The position numbers were made by a program, and so were the translations under genes. This document shows, piece after piece, positions 57,067 to 64,000 of a stretch of 64,000 nt of DNA. Numbering within the stretch: position 1 is the first letter of the stretch; every line of letters begins with the position of its first letter. The stretch is from positions 28,074 through 92,073 of the forward strand of contig NZ_VCJS01000028.1 of assembly GCF_005893125.1 (NCBI RefSeq), in the 5' to 3' direction. Under the pieces are notes generated by a model. It had not been told where the DNA came from. It worked only from the letters and a program-made list of their open reading frames with translations, and did no database searches. The DNA comes from Nonomuraea basaltis (lineage in GTDB: Bacteria > Actinomycetota > Actinomycetes > Streptosporangiales > Streptosporangiaceae).

Positions 57067-57099
57067 CAGGAGCTGCGCCGGGCCAACGAGATCTTGAAG
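57067..57099 (+). pseudogene. IS3-family OrfA relic
   Basis: Eleven codons read QELRRANEILK, the hallmark of the coiled-coil segment of IS3-type OrfA transposases. What follows (LHLVLLTQHQ) is not transposase. Very short, so the assignment rests on one strong motif. Confidence 0.4.
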
Positions 57100-57284
57100 T
57101 TGCACCTGGTTCTCCTCACGCAGCACCAGCCCGCCGCCGACGCAGGCCCCCAAGGCCGCCGCATCGTCTTCGCCGAAACCTGACACCCTCACCTTCATCC
57201 GGCGGGCCCACCCCCAAAGTGAGGGCATGGGTTGGCGACGTTTGGCGGAGGCCGGGAGGGGTGGCCCGGGAGGAAGGTAAAGAC

Positions 57285-57404
57285 ATGATCCCTTCCAAGA
57301 ACGTACTCAGAAGAATGGTCGTGCTGGCGGCGACAGGCGTGGTGGCATTCGGACTGGCGGCGTGCAGCAAGGAAGCGCCGGCGGCTTCCGGTAGCTCAGG
57401 AGCT
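57285..57404 (+). pseudogene. Sugar-binding lipoprotein N-terminal relic
   Basis: From ATG 57285, with GGGAGGAAGG as ribosome site, 40 codons give a lipoprotein signal: MIPSKNVLRRMVVLAATGVV, AFGLAACSKEAPAASGSSG. Lipobox Cys is residue 27. The frame then runs into DNA of a RibD/DHFR-type gene in another frame, so only the export signal remains. Placed after a LacI-type gene, it was probably the binding protein of a CUT2 importer. The chimeric frame stays open to 57581. Confidence 0.6.
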
Positions 57405-57405
57405 C

Positions 57406-57570
57406 GGAAGCGGCTTCAAGGTCTCACGTGCATCGGCGGAGCACGTCCGGCTGATGTGGGCGGCGATCGGCACGATCGTGATGGGCCGCAACCTGTTCGA
57501 CCTGGTGAACGGCTGGGAGGGTCAGCCGCCCGCGGGCGACCACGTGGTCGTGGTGTCCCACCGACCGGGT
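57406..57570 (+). pseudogene. Dihydrofolate reductase/RibD C-domain relic
   Basis: In the next frame the DNA reads GFKVSRASAEHVRLMWAAIG, TIVMGRNLFDLVNGWEGQPP, AGDHVVVVSHRP. This is the middle of a RibD C-terminal (DHFR-like) protein of the small deaminase/reductase type common in actinomycetes, where VMGR.TF/LFD...GW and VVVSHRP are typical. Both ends are missing. It is joined without a gap to the lipoprotein relic. Confidence 0.6.
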
Positions 57571-57597
57571 GCTACACCTGAGGTTCAAGGTACGCCG

Positions 57598-57732
57598 CTA
57601 TTGTCGTGGTCCGGAGATTCGTGCGCAGTATCGGCCGATCGCGCTGATGATCTGGTCGGCGCCCTTGGTCCAGGTGAACGGGCGGGCGTTCTCGTTCCAG
57701 TGCTTGAGCCATTCCAGCAGCGCCGTGGTACC
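57598..57732 (-). mobile_element. IS630-family transposase relic (C-terminus)
   Basis: On the minus strand the reading GTTALLEWLKHWNENARPFT, WTKGADQIISAIGRYCARIS, GPRQ matches the end of IS630-type transposases, where WN...PF.WTKTAD.I is conserved. The catalytic DDE part is absent. It is adjacent to the RibD/DHFR relic, suggesting insertion and decay. Confidence 0.65.
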
Positions 57733-57985
57733 CGCCCGGGTGGCGGCCGCGGCCGGGGCGGGCCGCCGAGTACGCCGGGCCACCGCTGCTCTGGGATGCC
57801 GTTGCCGAACTGCCGGTCGCCGCGGAGAGCTGGAAATCGAGGAGCCATGCCGTTCCCCACACGACCTCAGCAGGCCCGCGCCGGGGTTTGCCCGAATGTA
57901 CGGAGGGGTCGCCGGCACGCATCAAGGGGCGCGATCTTGCCGTGGACACTTGCCTAGAATGAGGTTCTAGAAGCAGGCTGGGCCC

Positions 57986-59218
57986 ATGGTTATCGAGTAC
58001 GCCGAGCGCGTGTGGCGCGGCGAATCAGACGACAGCATCGTGGACGCTGGCATGCAGGGCAAGGGCGTTCAGCCGATCACCGGAGGTCTCGGCTGGTGGC
58101 CAGGGTTCGGCAACGTGATCGCGTTCGAGACCGAGGGCGAGCTGGTGCTGTTCGACACCGGCGGCGCGTTCTCGGCGGCGAAATTGCACGAGAACATCCG
58201 GGCCTGGACGCGGGCACCGCTGACCACCGCGTTCTACTCGCACGGGCACATCGACCACGTCTTCGGGACCGGGCCGTTCGAGGAATCGGGGCCGCGAGCC
58301 ACGATTTATGCTCATGAAGCGGTTGTTGATCGGTTCGAGCGTTATGTACTGACAAATGGCTACAACTCGCTGATCAACCAGCGGCAGTTCCAGGCCGCCG
58401 GGCTCCGCTGGCCCACCGACTACCGCCATCCAGACGTGACCTACACGGACGAGCTGACCGTGCGGCGCGGCGGGCTCACGTTCGACCTCGTGCACGCCAA
58501 GGGCGAGACCGACGACGCGACCATCGGCTACGTGCGCGAGCACAGGCTGCTGTTGCCCGGCGACCTGTTCATGTGGGTGACGCCCAACTGCGGCAACCCG
58601 CAGAAGGTGCAGCGCTATCCCCGGGAATGGGTGCACGCGCTGCACCGGATGGCCGCCATGGACGCCGAGATCATGCTCCCCGGCCACGGCGCCCCCATCT
58701 TCGGCCGCGACCGCATCCGGCAGGCGTTGCTGGAAACGGCCGAATGGCTGGAGTCGCTCATCACTCAGACCCTGGAACTGCTCAACGCGGGCGCGCGACT
58801 CGACGAAATCGTCCACTCCGTGAAGGCGCCAGAGCATTTCGCCGACCGGCCCTATCTGCGGGCACGATATGACGAGCCGGAATTCGTCGTACGCAATCTG
58901 TGGCGCCTTTACGGCGGCTGGTACGACGGCAATCCGGCCCATCTGAAGCCCGCTCCCGAGGCGGTGCTGGCGAAATCGGTCGCGGAACTGGCGGGCGGGG
59001 CGCAGGCACTCGCGGATGCGGCGCTCAAGGCCCTTTCCGAAGGCGACGAGCGGCTGGCCGGGCATTTGGCGGAAATGGCCGCCCTGGCGGCTCCGGACGA
59101 CGCGGGCGTGCATCGCGTACGCGCGGAGGTCTTTTCCGCCAGGGCGGCCGGCGAGCTGCTCCTCATGGCGAAGGGCATTTTCGCCTGGGCCGCAGCGGAG
59201 TCCCGTCAGCGCTCGTGA
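57986..59218 (+). CDS. MBL-fold hydrolase, alkylsulfatase-like
   Basis: The 410-residue protein has the metallo-beta-lactamase metal motif HGHIDH (about 88-93), then HAKGETDDATIGYV, LPGDLFMWV and LPGHGAP, each with a metal ligand. A helical alkylsulfatase-type dimerisation region follows from about 285 (EFVVRNLWRLYGGWYDGNPA, HLKPAPEAVLAKSVAELAGG). Relatives hydrolyse sec- or n-alkyl sulfates; others act on different esters. No signal peptide is evident, so it is likely cytoplasmic. It stands alone, downstream of the relic cluster. The substrate is unknown. Confidence 0.83.
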   Translation: MVIEYAERVWRGESDDSIVDAGMQGKGVQPITGGLGWWPGFGNVIAFETEGELVLFDTGGAFSAAKLHENIRAWTRAPLTTAFYSHGHIDHVFGTGPFEESGPRATIYAHEAVVDRFERYVLTNGYNSLINQRQFQAAGLRWPTDYRHPDVTYTDELTVRRGGLTFDLVHAKGETDDATIGYVREHRLLLPGDLFMWVTPNCGNPQKVQRYPREWVHALHRMAAMDAEIMLPGHGAPIFGRDRIRQALLETAEWLESLITQTLELLNAGARLDEIVHSVKAPEHFADRPYLRARYDEPEFVVRNLWRLYGGWYDGNPAHLKPAPEAVLAKSVAELAGGAQALADAALKALSEGDERLAGHLAEMAALAAPDDAGVHRVRAEVFSARAAGELLLMAKGIFAWAAAESRQRS

Positions 59219-59514
59219 GAGCGGCGGTCCTGCATGGCTCACCAGTGGGGGGCATGGTCACGTTGCATCTCAGGAAATTCTCACGGCGCGCTTCTGGTCG
59301 CCACCGGCCGCGCAGCACCATCGGCGGCATGGGCGGCGGCCAGTGAACATCGGGCTAGTCGGTGACCACTGCTCCCCCAGCAGTCGACGCTGCGCACCCT
59401 CATGCCGGCGCAGCAACCGGATCCAGCGCCAAAGTCCGCCGCCTGGACACGCTCTCCGGCTCACACGAGATCAGCCTGTTCCTGGCCTGGCTCCACGAGC
59501 ACGCCGCCCCTGCC

Positions 59515-59961
59515 TCAGTCGCAGGCCTTCGCCGTGGTGCCGCTGCCCTTGTTGGCGCGGCCGATCCCCACCGTCACGCTGCCCGTGGCCTTGGCGCAGA
59601 CGCCGCTGGGGGCATAGACCATATTGCCCCAATGGTGCCCGCCGTTCCCGGCACGGTAGCTGAAGGATCTGCTCTTGGCGCTGGTGAAGACCGTGATCTG
59701 GCCGGATCCGTTCTTGGACACCCTCACCTCGCCCCAGTTGGTGCCGCAGCGACGGGAGTAGTACAGCCGTATCGTGCCCAGGCTGTCACCGACCTCGTTC
59801 TTCAGCGAGGCCTTCTTCCCGGTGAACACCTTGGTGCTGGCGCACCCGGTCCTGTAGGGGTCCTTTCCGTCGTACGGATGAGCGCTCGCTGGTCCTGTGG
59901 TCAGCAAGAGCGTCGAGATCGCCGTTACGGACACCGCAACCGCTGCTACGTGGATCTTCAT
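59515..59961 (-). CDS. Secreted small protein, DUF2690-like
   Basis: The 148-residue protein has a signal peptide (MKIHVAAVAVSVTAISTLLL, cut near PASA). The mature part has four Cys and a repeated-strand pattern: YDGKDPYRTGCASTKVFTGK, GTIRLYYSRRCGTNWGEVRV, NGGHHWGNMVYAPSGVCAKA. This fits the DUF2690 (YjfA-like) family of actinomycete exported proteins of unknown function. I start at ATG 59961, with AAGGAG ten bases upstream; the longer frame has no signal. It stands next to a second small secreted protein on the same strand. Confidence 0.78.
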   Translation of the reverse strand: MKIHVAAVAVSVTAISTLLLTTGPASAHPYDGKDPYRTGCASTKVFTGKKASLKNEVGDSLGTIRLYYSRRCGTNWGEVRVSKNGSGQITVFTSAKSRSFSYRAGNGGHHWGNMVYAPSGVCAKATGSVTVGIGRANKGSGTTAKACD

Positions 59962-60109
59962 GTCGAACCGACTCCTTACCGAGAGGCCCGGGCGTACGAA
60001 GATGGCCGGCGCCCTCCACATCGCCCAGGGTTCTTGCCGCCGACGGTTTGCCGGGATACCGGCGCCGCCGGATTGAAGCGCCCCGACTCAACGCTTGAGG
60101 TCGGGGTCG

Positions 60110-60484
60110 TCAGCAGTCCTTAGTGATCTTTGTGAGATTCTCGGCCAGCCCCTTTCTGAATTTCTTCTTGCCGCTGGTCCCGCCGTTCGTGGCGAGGCAC
60201 TCCTTCCTCGTCCCCACCGGACCCTTGAAGTGCAGCTTGGCGTACACCCGGTGGGAGCAATGGTTGTTGAAGTAGACCGTCGTGGAGGAGTTGCCGTCCT
60301 TCCAGGAGTAATTGGTCTTCTTCCTACTGGGCCGTATGCATTTGATGCTCTCCCGCTCGACCCCCTGGGTGACGCCCGTCGCGGTGGTGGCCGTCTGCGC
60401 CGTCGCGGCCGTGGCCGGTGCGGCCAGCAGCGCCAGTGCGGCGCCGCAGGCCGCCACGGCCGGGGTCAGCTTCTTGTCACTCAA
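60110..60484 (-). CDS. Small secreted hypothetical protein
   Basis: The 124-residue protein starts at a TTG after GGGTGAG. The signal peptide AVAACGAALALLAAPATAAT is clear. The mature part is small and basic (SRKKTNYSWKDGNSSTTVYF, NNHCSHRVYAKLHFKG, KECLATNGGTSGKKKF) with four cysteines, so two disulfides are likely. I recognise no family. Size, charge and cysteines resemble exported actinomycete proteins of the DUF2690 kind next door, but no shared motif is evident. Coding is supported by the signal peptide and codon use. Confidence 0.65.
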   Translation of the reverse strand: MSDKKLTPAVAACGAALALLAAPATAATAQTATTATGVTQGVERESIKCIRPSRKKTNYSWKDGNSSTTVYFNNHCSHRVYAKLHFKGPVGTRKECLATNGGTSGKKKFRKGLAENLTKITKDC

Positions 60485-61022
60485 TTTCTCACCCTTTCGC
60501 TCCGCGAGAAATGATCGATGAAAGAGGGGAGATTCGCGGTGTCGAATCGTCTTTCGCCTGTACGGCGCAGTGCAGAAATAGGCACTGGACCCGGAGTCTC
60601 TCCGGTTCCCTCGAGCTTCACCACCGAGCGGCGATCACGAAATTCGCGGTGAAGCGGGAACGGTCCCGACTATGCCGGGTTCCTCGGACGGCGGCAACGA
60701 ACATTCGCCGGATATTTGTCCAAACATTGTCCAGGCGCCCCGGTTTGGACAAAGGAACCGCAGCCCTTAGACGGCCGATCTCAGAGAGAGTGCGTGCGGA
60801 GGCCGGTGTCGATATGAGGCCCTTCCTCCGGGTGATCAGCACGCCCCTGCGTACGAGCGAGCATGGCCCACAGGACCACAGCGATGGCGGGCCGGTCGCG
60901 GAGGGTGCGGCTCTTCCTACACGTCTACGCCCCGGACCCCCGGCTCACGTGCAACTGATACCCATCACAGTGATTACTACGGGTTCACTATGTTCATACA
61001 CACGGTGAGATAGGCTGCTCAT
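60485..61022. other. Intergenic region without a recognisable gene
   Basis: This 538-base gap separates the secreted-protein genes from the His-rich gene. G/C content is lower than the average of the window. Frames on both strands are short and without motifs. I see no RNA gene. Confidence 0.4.
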
Positions 61023-61397
61023 GTGATCGTCAGCCTTCACCGCAGCGGCCGTGCGCGCAGCACGCTGCTCCTGCTGCTCACGATCACCGCCACAATCCAC
61101 CTTCTCCTGTGCGGATTCGGGCCACACGCACACGCCGGTCTGCCCAGCGGGCACCATCAACACGTCTCCCATGAGGGCGACGCCCCGGCAGATCACGGAG
61201 GGGACGGCGACCATCACGCGACGTCCTGCGACGACCCCGCCACCCAGCCCGCTCCGGTGACAGCAGCGCCGCCCAGCATGAAGGTCGCCACCGCCATGCC
61301 GCAGCGGCCGGACGAATCCAAGGCTTCCGCTCCGGCGGCAGGCATGCCCCGCTCAGGGACCGCCTTGCTCACCACAGTCTGCGTCTCCCGGGTATAG
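61023..61397 (+). CDS. Small His-rich secreted or membrane-anchored protein (DUF6153-like)
   Basis: The 124-residue frame begins at a GTG with RSTLLLLLTITATIHLLLCG, a hydrophobic signal or anchor, followed by a His/Asp-rich stretch (GPHAHAGLPSGHHQHVSHEG, DHGGDGDHHATSCDDPA) with 13 His. The end (ALLTTVCVSRV) recalls short actinomycete proteins of the DUF6153 type. Such segments often bind divalent metals. It precedes a PLP enzyme and an MFS gene on the same strand with a 77-base gap, so they may form one unit. Function unknown; coding is likely but not certain. Confidence 0.6.
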   Translation: MIVSLHRSGRARSTLLLLLTITATIHLLLCGFGPHAHAGLPSGHHQHVSHEGDAPADHGGDGDHHATSCDDPATQPAPVTAAPPSMKVATAMPQRPDESKASAPAAGMPRSGTALLTTVCVSRV

Positions 61398-61474
61398 CCG
61401 CGCCCGGCGCGCGCCGATCCGGCCGCGCCTGCCGTCCATCCAGGCACCCGTGACAGTGGCGAGGACCCATCACC

Positions 61475-62563
61475 ATGAACACCATCCATCGGCGTCAGCC
61501 TGCCCGCATGTGGGCCGGCCGTTCTTCTCTCACCGCCCTCGTCGGCGGCACCCCCGTCCTGTGGATCCCCGAACTGCGGGGCGAGCGCGGACACGGCTTC
61601 TGGGCCAAGCTCGAAGGCCACAACCCCGGCGGCATCAAGGACCGCCCGGCCCTGCACATGATCCGCCAGGCCCGCTGCCGCGGAGACCTGCGGCCCGGAG
61701 CACCCATCATCGAATCCACCAGCGGCACCCTCGGCCTCGGTCTCGCCCTGGCCGGAATCGTCTACGGCCATCCGGTCATCCTGGTCAGCGACCCCGGCAT
61801 GGAACCGCTCGTACACCGGCTGCTCAGCGCATACGGCACGCGCGTGGAGACGGTGAGCGAGCCGCTGCCCATCGGCGGGTGGCAAGAGGCCAGACGGGAA
61901 CGGGTACGCGCTCTGCTCCGGGAGCATCCGGGCGCGTACTGCCCGGACCAGTACCACAACCCGGACAACGTCAGCGCCTACGACGCGCTGGCACGAGAGC
62001 TCGCCGAGCAACTCGGCCGCATCGACGTGCTGGTATGCAGCGTCGGAACCGGCGGGCACAGCGCGGGCGTCTACCGGACCCTGCGGCGGCTCAGCCCCGG
62101 CGTGCGGCTGGTCGGCGTGGACACGATCGGCTCCACGATCTTCGGCCAGCCCGCCCGTCCCCGCCTCATGCGCGGCCTGGGCAGCAGCATCTACCCAAGC
62201 AACGTCGCCTACGAAGCTTTCAGCGAGGTCCACTGGGTGGCGCCCGCCGAAGCGGTGTGGGCCTGCCGCCGCCTCGCCACCGGACGCTACGCCACCGGCG
62301 GCTGGAGCGTGGGCGCCGTCGCGCTGGTCGCCTCCTGGCTCGCCCGAACCGAACCCGCTGGCACCACCATCGCCGCAATCTTTCCCGATGGACCGCAGCG
62401 CTATTTCGACACGGTCTTCAACGACGACTACTGCGCCCGCCACGACGTCCTGGACCGCGAACCACCCTCCGCCCCGGCGCGGCTGGCTCATCCGGCGCAG
62501 GCGGAGGCCCGCAGCTGGACGCGCTGCACCACGGTGACCGCGCCGACCGAGGCGAACCGATGA
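61475..62563 (+). CDS. PLP-dependent cysteine-synthase-like enzyme
   Basis: The 362-residue protein has the beta-family PLP fold. [13 protein letters not shown] opens the core, [16 protein letters not shown] carries the Schiff-base Lys (about 53), [14 protein letters not shown] is the substrate loop, and [17 protein letters not shown] the phosphate cradle (about 190). In O-acetylserine sulfhydrylases the substrate loop is TSGNTG; here Asn is replaced by Thr, and the usual end differs, so it is probably not a plain cysteine synthase. Relatives such as SbnA make diaminopropionate precursors of metallophores. ATG 61475 has GAGG ten bases upstream. The stop overlaps the MFS ATG (ATGA), tying the two functions. 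Confidence 0.82.
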   Translation: MNTIHRRQPARMWAGRSSLTALVGGTPVLWIPELRGERGHGFWAKLEGHNPGGIKDRPALHMIRQARCRGDLRPGAPIIESTSGTLGLGLALAGIVYGHPVILVSDPGMEPLVHRLLSAYGTRVETVSEPLPIGGWQEARRERVRALLREHPGAYCPDQYHNPDNVSAYDALARELAEQLGRIDVLVCSVGTGGHSAGVYRTLRRLSPGVRLVGVDTIGSTIFGQPARPRLMRGLGSSIYPSNVAYEAFSEVHWVAPAEAVWACRRLATGRYATGGWSVGAVALVASWLARTEPAGTTIAAIFPDGPQRYFDTVFNDDYCARHDVLDREPPSAPARLAHPAQAEARSWTRCTTVTAPTEANR

Positions 62564-63801
62564 AGGCGACAGCCGCACAGGTACGCTCGTTCAACCGGCC
62601 GATCCGGCTGTTGCTGATCAACCAGCTCACCATCAACATCGGCTTCTACATGCTGATGCCCTACCTGGCCACCTACCTCACCGATGACCTCGGGCTGGCC
62701 GCGTGGATGGCCGGGCTCGTCCTCGGCGTGCGCAACCTCAGCCAGCAGGGGATGTTCCTGCTCGGCGGAAGCCTGGCCGACAGGCTCGGCTACAAGCCCA
62801 TGATCCTGGCCGGGCTGGCGCTGCGAACAGTGGGGTTCGGCCTGCTCGGGCTGGTCCACACGGTGCCCGCGCTGATCGTCGCGTCCGCGCTCACAGGACT
62901 GGCGGGAGCCCTGTTCAACCCCGCCGCGCGCGCCTATCTGGCGCAGGAGGCGGGCGAGCGCAAAGTGGAGGCCTTCGCCGTCTTCAACGTGTTCTACCAG
63001 TGCGGCATCCTCATCGGACCGATCATCGGCCTCCTGCTGCAAGCCGCGGCCTTCCAGCTCACCTGTCTGGTGGCCGCAGGGCTGTTCGGGGTGCTGGCCG
63101 CCGCGCAAGTGAAGGCATTGCCCGGGCGGCGGGGCAACGCCGTGGGCGGCCTGATCAAGGATTGGCGGGAGGTTGTGTCCAACCGGCCGTTCCTGCTGTT
63201 CGCCATGGTGATGACCGGTTCGTACGTGCTCAACTTCCAGATCTACCTGAGCCTGCCGATCGAGGCGCGGCAGGCCGCGGGCGGCGAGCTGGGGGTCGCC
63301 CTGCTGTTCGCGGTCTCTGGCGGCGTGGCGGCGTTCGGGCAGGTGGGCCTCACGCGGTGGGTCAAGGAGCGGTGGGGGCCTGAGCAGGCGATGGGACGCG
63401 GCCTGTGGCTGATGGGAGCGAGCTTCCTGCCGCTGGCTGTGCCGCTTCCTGGGGGCGCCGCGCTTGCCGCCGTGTTGGTGACGGCGGTCCTGCTGACGCT
63501 GGGCACGATGATCGTCTATCCGTTCGAGATGACCACGATCGCCAGATTCGGCGGCGATCGCCTGGTCGGGACCTATTACGGCTGCTACAACACCATCTCC
63601 GGGCTCGGCATCGCGGCGGGGAACCTGGGCATCGGCGCCGCCATCGACGCCGCCGGGTCGCTTGCGCTGCCCGCCCTGCCTTGGTGGGCACTGCTCGGCC
63701 TGGGCTGGGCCTGCGCGGCAGCCCTCTTCACGCTAAGGAGAACGGGGCGGTTGCGTGTGGAGGCGGCCGGATTGGCGGGATCCGTTAGAGAGTCTGGATG
63801 A
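62560..63801 (+). CDS. MFS transporter (probable exporter)
   Basis: The 413-residue protein has about 12 membrane segments, first [20 protein letters not shown], with the MFS loop [12 protein letters not shown] (about 67-78) and [17 protein letters not shown] in helix 4. Its order resembles drug/metabolite efflux proteins of the MdtH/YfcJ kind rather than sugar importers. Coupled by ATGA to the PLP enzyme, it may export that enzyme's product or a peptide derived from it. The last 17 bases overlap the end of a convergent hydrolase relic. Confidence 0.82.
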   Translation: MKATAAQVRSFNRPIRLLLINQLTINIGFYMLMPYLATYLTDDLGLAAWMAGLVLGVRNLSQQGMFLLGGSLADRLGYKPMILAGLALRTVGFGLLGLVHTVPALIVASALTGLAGALFNPAARAYLAQEAGERKVEAFAVFNVFYQCGILIGPIIGLLLQAAAFQLTCLVAAGLFGVLAAAQVKALPGRRGNAVGGLIKDWREVVSNRPFLLFAMVMTGSYVLNFQIYLSLPIEARQAAGGELGVALLFAVSGGVAAFGQVGLTRWVKERWGPEQAMGRGLWLMGASFLPLAVPLPGGAALAAVLVTAVLLTLGTMIVYPFEMTTIARFGGDRLVGTYYGCYNTISGLGIAAGNLGIGAAIDAAGSLALPALPWWALLGLGWACAAALFTLRRTGRLRVEAAGLAGSVRESG

Positions 63802-63880
63802 GTTCGCCGGCGAACGCTGACGTGTCGGTGAGGAAGCCGATGTGGCCGCCGGGAAGCTCGACCACGTCGCGACCTAGGGC
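63785..63880 (-). pseudogene. Alpha/beta-hydrolase C-terminal relic
   Basis: On the minus strand 31 codons read [31 protein letters not shown] and stop, the end of an alpha/beta hydrolase with the catalytic His in PGGHIGFL. Upstream of this the sequence is no longer hydrolase but the left end of an insertion sequence. An ATG at 63991 gives a spurious 68-codon frame that joins the two. Confidence 0.65.
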
Positions 63881-63950
63881 GCGTATTTGATTGTGATCAA
63901 TCTGCGGGATCTGCCCTCGTCTCGGGGCCTGATCCGGTAGATCGTTCAGC

Positions 63951-64000
63951 GTGACGCGAGTGCAATTGACGGATGTGGAGTGGGAGTTCATCGAGCCCTA
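63951..64000 (+). mobile_element. IS5-family transposase, start only (cut by window end)
   Basis: From GTG 63951 the frame reads VTRVQLTDVEWEFIEP, the characteristic opening of IS5-type transposases of actinomycetes, and runs off the window. The element's left end must lie between 63885 and 63950, within or beside the hydrolase gene. The terminal repeat could not be fixed without the right end. Confidence 0.7.

Noticed and set aside
57186..57225. CCCTCAC/GTGAGGG dyad as terminator of the third LacI gene
   Set aside because: The 7-bp arms are 26 bases apart and more than 160 bases from the stop; too weak to call.
59362..59514. Plus-strand frame beginning MTTAPPAVDAAHPHAGAATG
   Set aside because: It runs into the antisense of the DUF2690-like gene, with no ribosome site and no recognisable domain.

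Overview
The window is about 70% G+C, rich in GTG starts and 4-base ATGA/GTGA stop-start overlaps, and carries secreted, lectin-tailed glycoside hydrolases. This points to a filamentous actinomycete. The gene mix suits the Streptosporangiales or a relative such as Nonomuraea, but that placement is inference. No rRNA, tRNA or CRISPR array was recognised.

Region 1 (1-6119): the tail of a tandem-domain secreted serine protease; a peptide-type ABC importer (fused two-domain permease and lipoprotein binding protein) behind a near-consensus DtxR/IdeR iron box; and a PucR-type regulator. Region 2 (6283-24810): two plus-strand catabolic operons flanking an IclR-type regulator. The first has a class III aminotransferase, an FAD/Fe-S dehydrogenase, an aldehyde dehydrogenase and a D-2-hydroxyacid dehydrogenase. 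The second has two flavin amine oxidases, two aspartoacylase/AstE-like deacylases, a complete PotABCD-like importer, a second aldehyde dehydrogenase and a HAD hydrolase. Embedded in it are two deleted genes, a 79-codon aminotransferase stub and a 73-codon aldo/keto reductase with its middle missing. The whole looks like uptake and breakdown of an N-acylated amine or polyamine that I cannot identify.

Region 3 (25199-57024): a large arabinoxylan utilisation locus. It has two CUT1 sugar importers, three complete LacI-type regulators, a GH39 beta-xylosidase, GH27, GH10, GH43 and GH62 enzymes with ricin-type lectin modules, two CE1 esterases, a GH3 enzyme with a PA14 insert beside an MFS transporter, and a secreted tandem esterase whose first half has lost its catalytic triad. 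Three operator classes are visible: TGTTAGCGCTAACA-type palindromes (four sites), GAAACTTTC-type boxes (near the xylanase and at 51372), and CGAAAT-N-ATTTCG palindromes between a LacI gene and the importer it faces. A HxlR/DoxX pair and a TetR gene interrupt the locus.

Region 4 (57025-64000): a stretch of gene and transposon relics (IS3-like, IS630-like, a sugar-binding-protein N-terminus, a RibD/DHFR fragment), then an alkylsulfatase-like MBL hydrolase, two small secreted proteins, and an operon-like trio of a His-rich secreted protein, a cysteine-synthase-like PLP enzyme and an MFS exporter. At the right edge an IS5-type transposase begins beside the last codons of a broken alpha/beta hydrolase.

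A recurring theme is gene erosion: at least ten truncated or internally deleted genes are recognisable, several still keeping their ribosome site or translational coupling.
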